The notes below the pieces were generated by a model. The model ran no database searches and was not told the origin of the DNA. It saw only the letters and a program-made list of their open reading frames with translations. Below, piece after piece: positions 7,315 through 8,595 of a stretch of DNA of 8,595 nucleotides. The DNA is from Lachnospiraceae bacterium UBA1760 (lineage in GTDB: Bacteria; Bacillota; Clostridia; Lachnospirales; Lachnospiraceae), in assembly GCA_002314775.1 (NCBI GenBank), contig DCHE01000045.1, positions 1 through 8,595 of the forward strand, in the 5' to 3' direction. The first letter of the stretch is position 1. The number at the start of each line of letters is the position of its first letter. A program made the position numbers and the translations under genes.

Positions 7315-7896
7315 ATGAGGAGAAAGAGAAAGAACCCGGTAGCGGTATTCTTTTCGTCACTTTTGAGAACAGTAGTAATAATACTTGCGATAGTTATCGT
7401 AGTGTTAAGCGTTATTCTTGCTAAGAAGCTTATCACTGCCAAGAAGATAAATGAACATAACTCAGAGTCTACAACAGCAGATGAATCAGTACTTACAGAG
7501 GACAATGGTGCTGATCCGGAGGATATTGAGAACTATGAGCAAAATACCGATACAGAGGAGACCTCTGAGGCGGCAGAAGAGGAGACTGAGGCATCATCTA
7601 AAGACTTAAAGATTGAGGTCTTAAATGCTACAGGAACAAAGGGTCTTGCAGGAACCTGGAAGTCAACCTTAGCTGGCTATGGATACACAAACATTGATGC
7701 TCATAACTACAGAGAGAAGCTTGAGAATACCAAGATATTTGTAGCAGAGCAGGGTATTGGAGAGGATTTAAAGCAGTACTTCCCAAATGCAGAGTTCGTT
7801 GTAGGTTCTCTTGACCAGAGTAAGACAGATGCAGATGTTAACGGTGTTAAGATATTTATCGTAATTGGTGCATCAGATATTATTAACCAGAATTAG
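7315..7896 (+). CDS. Membrane-anchored LytR C-terminal (LytR_C) domain protein
   Basis: 193-residue protein with a basic N-terminus (MRRKRKNP) and one hydrophobic helix (about residues 14-37). A strongly acidic, low-complexity linker follows (about 49-95, rich in E, D, S and T). The C-terminal domain (about 98-187) begins LKIEVLNATGTKGLAGTW and continues with GYGYTNIDAHNY and TKIFV. This VLNATG...GLA pattern is typical of the LytR_C domain found after LytR-CpsA-Psr (LCP) phosphotransferase domains. The catalytic LCP domain is absent, so no glycopolymer transfer is predicted; a cell-envelope role is inference. The positive-inside rule places the C-terminal domain outside the membrane. The gene has its own promoter and terminator and is therefore probably monocistronic. 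An alternative view is a regulatory or binding partner for LCP proteins encoded elsewhere. Confidence 0.85.
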   Translation: MRRKRKNPVAVFFSSLLRTVVIILAIVIVVLSVILAKKLITAKKINEHNSESTTADESVLTEDNGADPEDIENYEQNTDTEETSEAAEEETEASSKDLKIEVLNATGTKGLAGTWKSTLAGYGYTNIDAHNYREKLENTKIFVAEQGIGEDLKQYFPNAEFVVGSLDQSKTDADVNGVKIFIVIGASDIINQN

Positions 7897-7902
7897 TACT
7901 AT

Positions 7903-7926
7903 TATTAATAGTAATATTAATAGTAA
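7903..7926. repeat. Two tandem copies of a 12-base unit
   Basis: TATTAATAGTAA occurs twice in direct succession (7903-7914 and 7915-7926), just after the LytR_C stop codon. The first copy also takes part in a 7-bp inverted repeat, TACTATT at 7897-7903 pairing with AATAGTA at 7907-7913. All of it is AT-rich and may be chance low complexity. Confidence 0.5.
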
Positions 7927-7937
7927 ATATGTAAAAT

Positions 7938-7975
7938 ATGGAGTGGCTTTAGCTAGAAGCTGCTCCATTTTTTCT
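7938..7975 (+). terminator. Intrinsic terminator after the LytR_C gene
   Basis: The arms 7938-7949 and 7957-7968 form a 12-bp stem (ATGGAG...CTCCAT core, two G-T wobbles) around a 7-base loop, TAGCTAG. Six T follow from 7968. It lies 41 bases past the stop codon. Confidence 0.88.
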
Positions 7976-8065
7976 ATATTTTGTCTGTTTTACACAATTA
8001 TTCTGAAGAATAAATGAGAAAAATCGCCAAAAAATGAATGATATTGATATTTTGAATATACGAAC

Positions 8066-8079
8066 TGGAAACGTTTTTT
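8066..8079. promoter_or_regulatory. Weak LacI/CcpA-like operator candidate
   Basis: TGGAAACGTTTTTT contains the palindromic core AAACGTTT centred on CG, as in LacI-family operators and catabolite-responsive elements. The outer positions match poorly on the right side. Its place upstream of a sugar-transport ATPase gene makes it plausible, but no promoter could be fixed next to it. Confidence 0.3.
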
Positions 8080-8273
8080 GGGCAAACTACCGAATAAAAC
8101 GTACTTAAGTGCAAAAAAGAATCAGGATTTTTAGTGATTATTAATAATATTTATTTAACAATATACAATTTAAACAAAAGAAAAAAATAAAAATTATACA
8201 TTTCTAATATGGCATATAAAAATGAAATAGTATAGAATGACATATAGTTAAAAACGAAAAAAAAGATAGCTAT

Positions 8274-8279
8274 AGGAGG
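8274..8279 (+). promoter_or_regulatory. Strong ribosome binding site of the ABC ATPase gene
   Basis: AGGAGG is a perfect Shine-Dalgarno core 7 bases before the ATG at 8287. This is the best match in the window and suggests efficient translation. Confidence 0.9.
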
Positions 8280-8286
8280 AATAAAA

Positions 8287-8595
8287 ATGGCTAGTTTATC
8301 ATTAAAGAATATTTACAAGATTTACCCAAACGGCTTTAACGCTGTTAAGGATTTCAACCTTGAGATCGCAGATAAGGAGTTCATCATCTTCGTTGGACCT
8401 TCTGGATGTGGTAAGTCAACAACACTTCGTATGATCGCAGGACTTGAGGATATCAGCTCAGGTGAGTTATGGATCGGTGACAGACTTGTTAACGACGTAG
8501 AGCCAAAGGATAGAGATATCGCGATGGTATTCCAGAACTACGCTCTTTACCCACACATGTCAGTTTACGATAACATGGCATTCGGTCTTAAGTTA
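8287..8595 (+). CDS. msmX: Carbohydrate ABC transporter ATP-binding protein, MsmX/UgpC type (3' end outside window)
   Basis: The first 103 codons of an ABC ATPase that energises uptake of sugars or sugar derivatives at the inner face of the membrane. Visible: MASLSLKNIYKIYPNG opening, Walker A GPSGCGKST (37-45), TLRMIAGLEDISSGEL (46-61), DRDIAMVFQNYALYPHMSV with the Q-loop glutamine 83, and NMAFGLKL at the edge. This pattern is typical of the MalK/UgpC/MsmX group. The signature motif, Walker B and the regulatory TOBE/OB domain lie beyond the window. The gene stands alone after a terminator with its own long leader and no permease or binding-protein gene before it, which fits a shared MsmX-type ATPase serving several sugar transporters. 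UgpC is the other common name, and the exact substrate cannot be told from this part. Confidence 0.9.
   Translation, partial: MASLSLKNIYKIYPNGFNAVKDFNLEIADKEFIIFVGPSGCGKSTTLRMIAGLEDISSGELWIGDRLVNDVEPKDRDIAMVFQNYALYPHMSVYDNMAFGLKL

Larger units (their letters stand above)
7976..8286. other. AT-rich non-coding leader before the ABC ATPase gene
   Basis: About 310 bases with no convincing coding region; the longest obvious start-stop pair is a 7-codon run at 8014. It is very AT-rich with several A-tracts. TAGAAT at 8233-8238 and TACAAT at 8164-8169 are possible -10 boxes, but neither has a good -35 at the right distance, so no promoter is called. A 12-base AT palindrome, ATTATTAATAAT, lies at 8137-8148, and a LacI-like site at 8066-8079. 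No tRNA, known riboswitch or repeat array was recognised. Confidence 0.7.

Noticed and set aside
7897..7926. The AT-rich repeats after the LytR_C gene as a CRISPR remnant or attachment site
   Set aside because: There are only two 12-base AT-only copies, with no spacers, integrase or flanking duplication.
8014..8037. A 7-codon leader peptide (MRKIAKK) before the ABC ATPase gene
   Set aside because: It has no ribosome binding site and no attenuator hairpin nearby, and the composition is what AT-rich sequence gives by chance.

Overview
The window looks like chromosomal DNA of a low-to-moderate GC Firmicute, most likely a clostridial relative of the Lachnospiraceae. This rests on strong purine-rich Shine-Dalgarno sites, heavy use of AAG, CTT and AGA codons, the gdpP-rplI-dnaB order known from Firmicutes, and the family signatures of the proteins. 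The genus assignment is inference.

Left part (1-5043, plus strand): a tight co-directional cluster. It holds the 3' two-fifths or so of valS (valyl-tRNA synthetase, entering from the left edge), gdpP (membrane-bound c-di-AMP phosphodiesterase with PAS, degenerate GGDEF and DHH/DHHA1 domains), rplI (ribosomal protein bL9) and dnaB (replicative helicase). Gaps are 23, 0 and 13 bases with no terminator inside, so these genes are probably co-transcribed. The cluster ties together tRNA charging, second-messenger turnover, the ribosome and replication.

Middle (5061-7143): a 31-bp-stem hairpin with A- and T-tracts on its two sides separates the dnaB operon from a convergent two-gene minus-strand unit. 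That unit runs from a short-chain dehydrogenase (FabG/YmfI-like) into a protein with an N-terminal CARF-like domain and a C-terminal PD-(D/E)XK nuclease fold, resembling the DUF1887/Card1 family of cyclic-oligoadenylate-activated nucleases. No CRISPR array or cas gene lies in the window. This protein is the most interesting item here, partly because the expected glutamate of the E-x-K motif is a serine.

Right part (7144-8595): a short divergent promoter region leads to a single-pass membrane protein with an acidic linker and an extracytoplasmic LytR_C domain, closed by an intrinsic terminator. An approximately 310-base AT-rich leader follows, holding a weak LacI/CcpA-like palindrome. The window ends inside the gene for an MsmX/UgpC-type carbohydrate ABC transporter ATPase that has its own strong ribosome binding site.

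Most of the window is ordinary housekeeping sequence. I see no insertion sequences, tRNA or rRNA genes, CRISPR repeats or clear signs of recent transfer.
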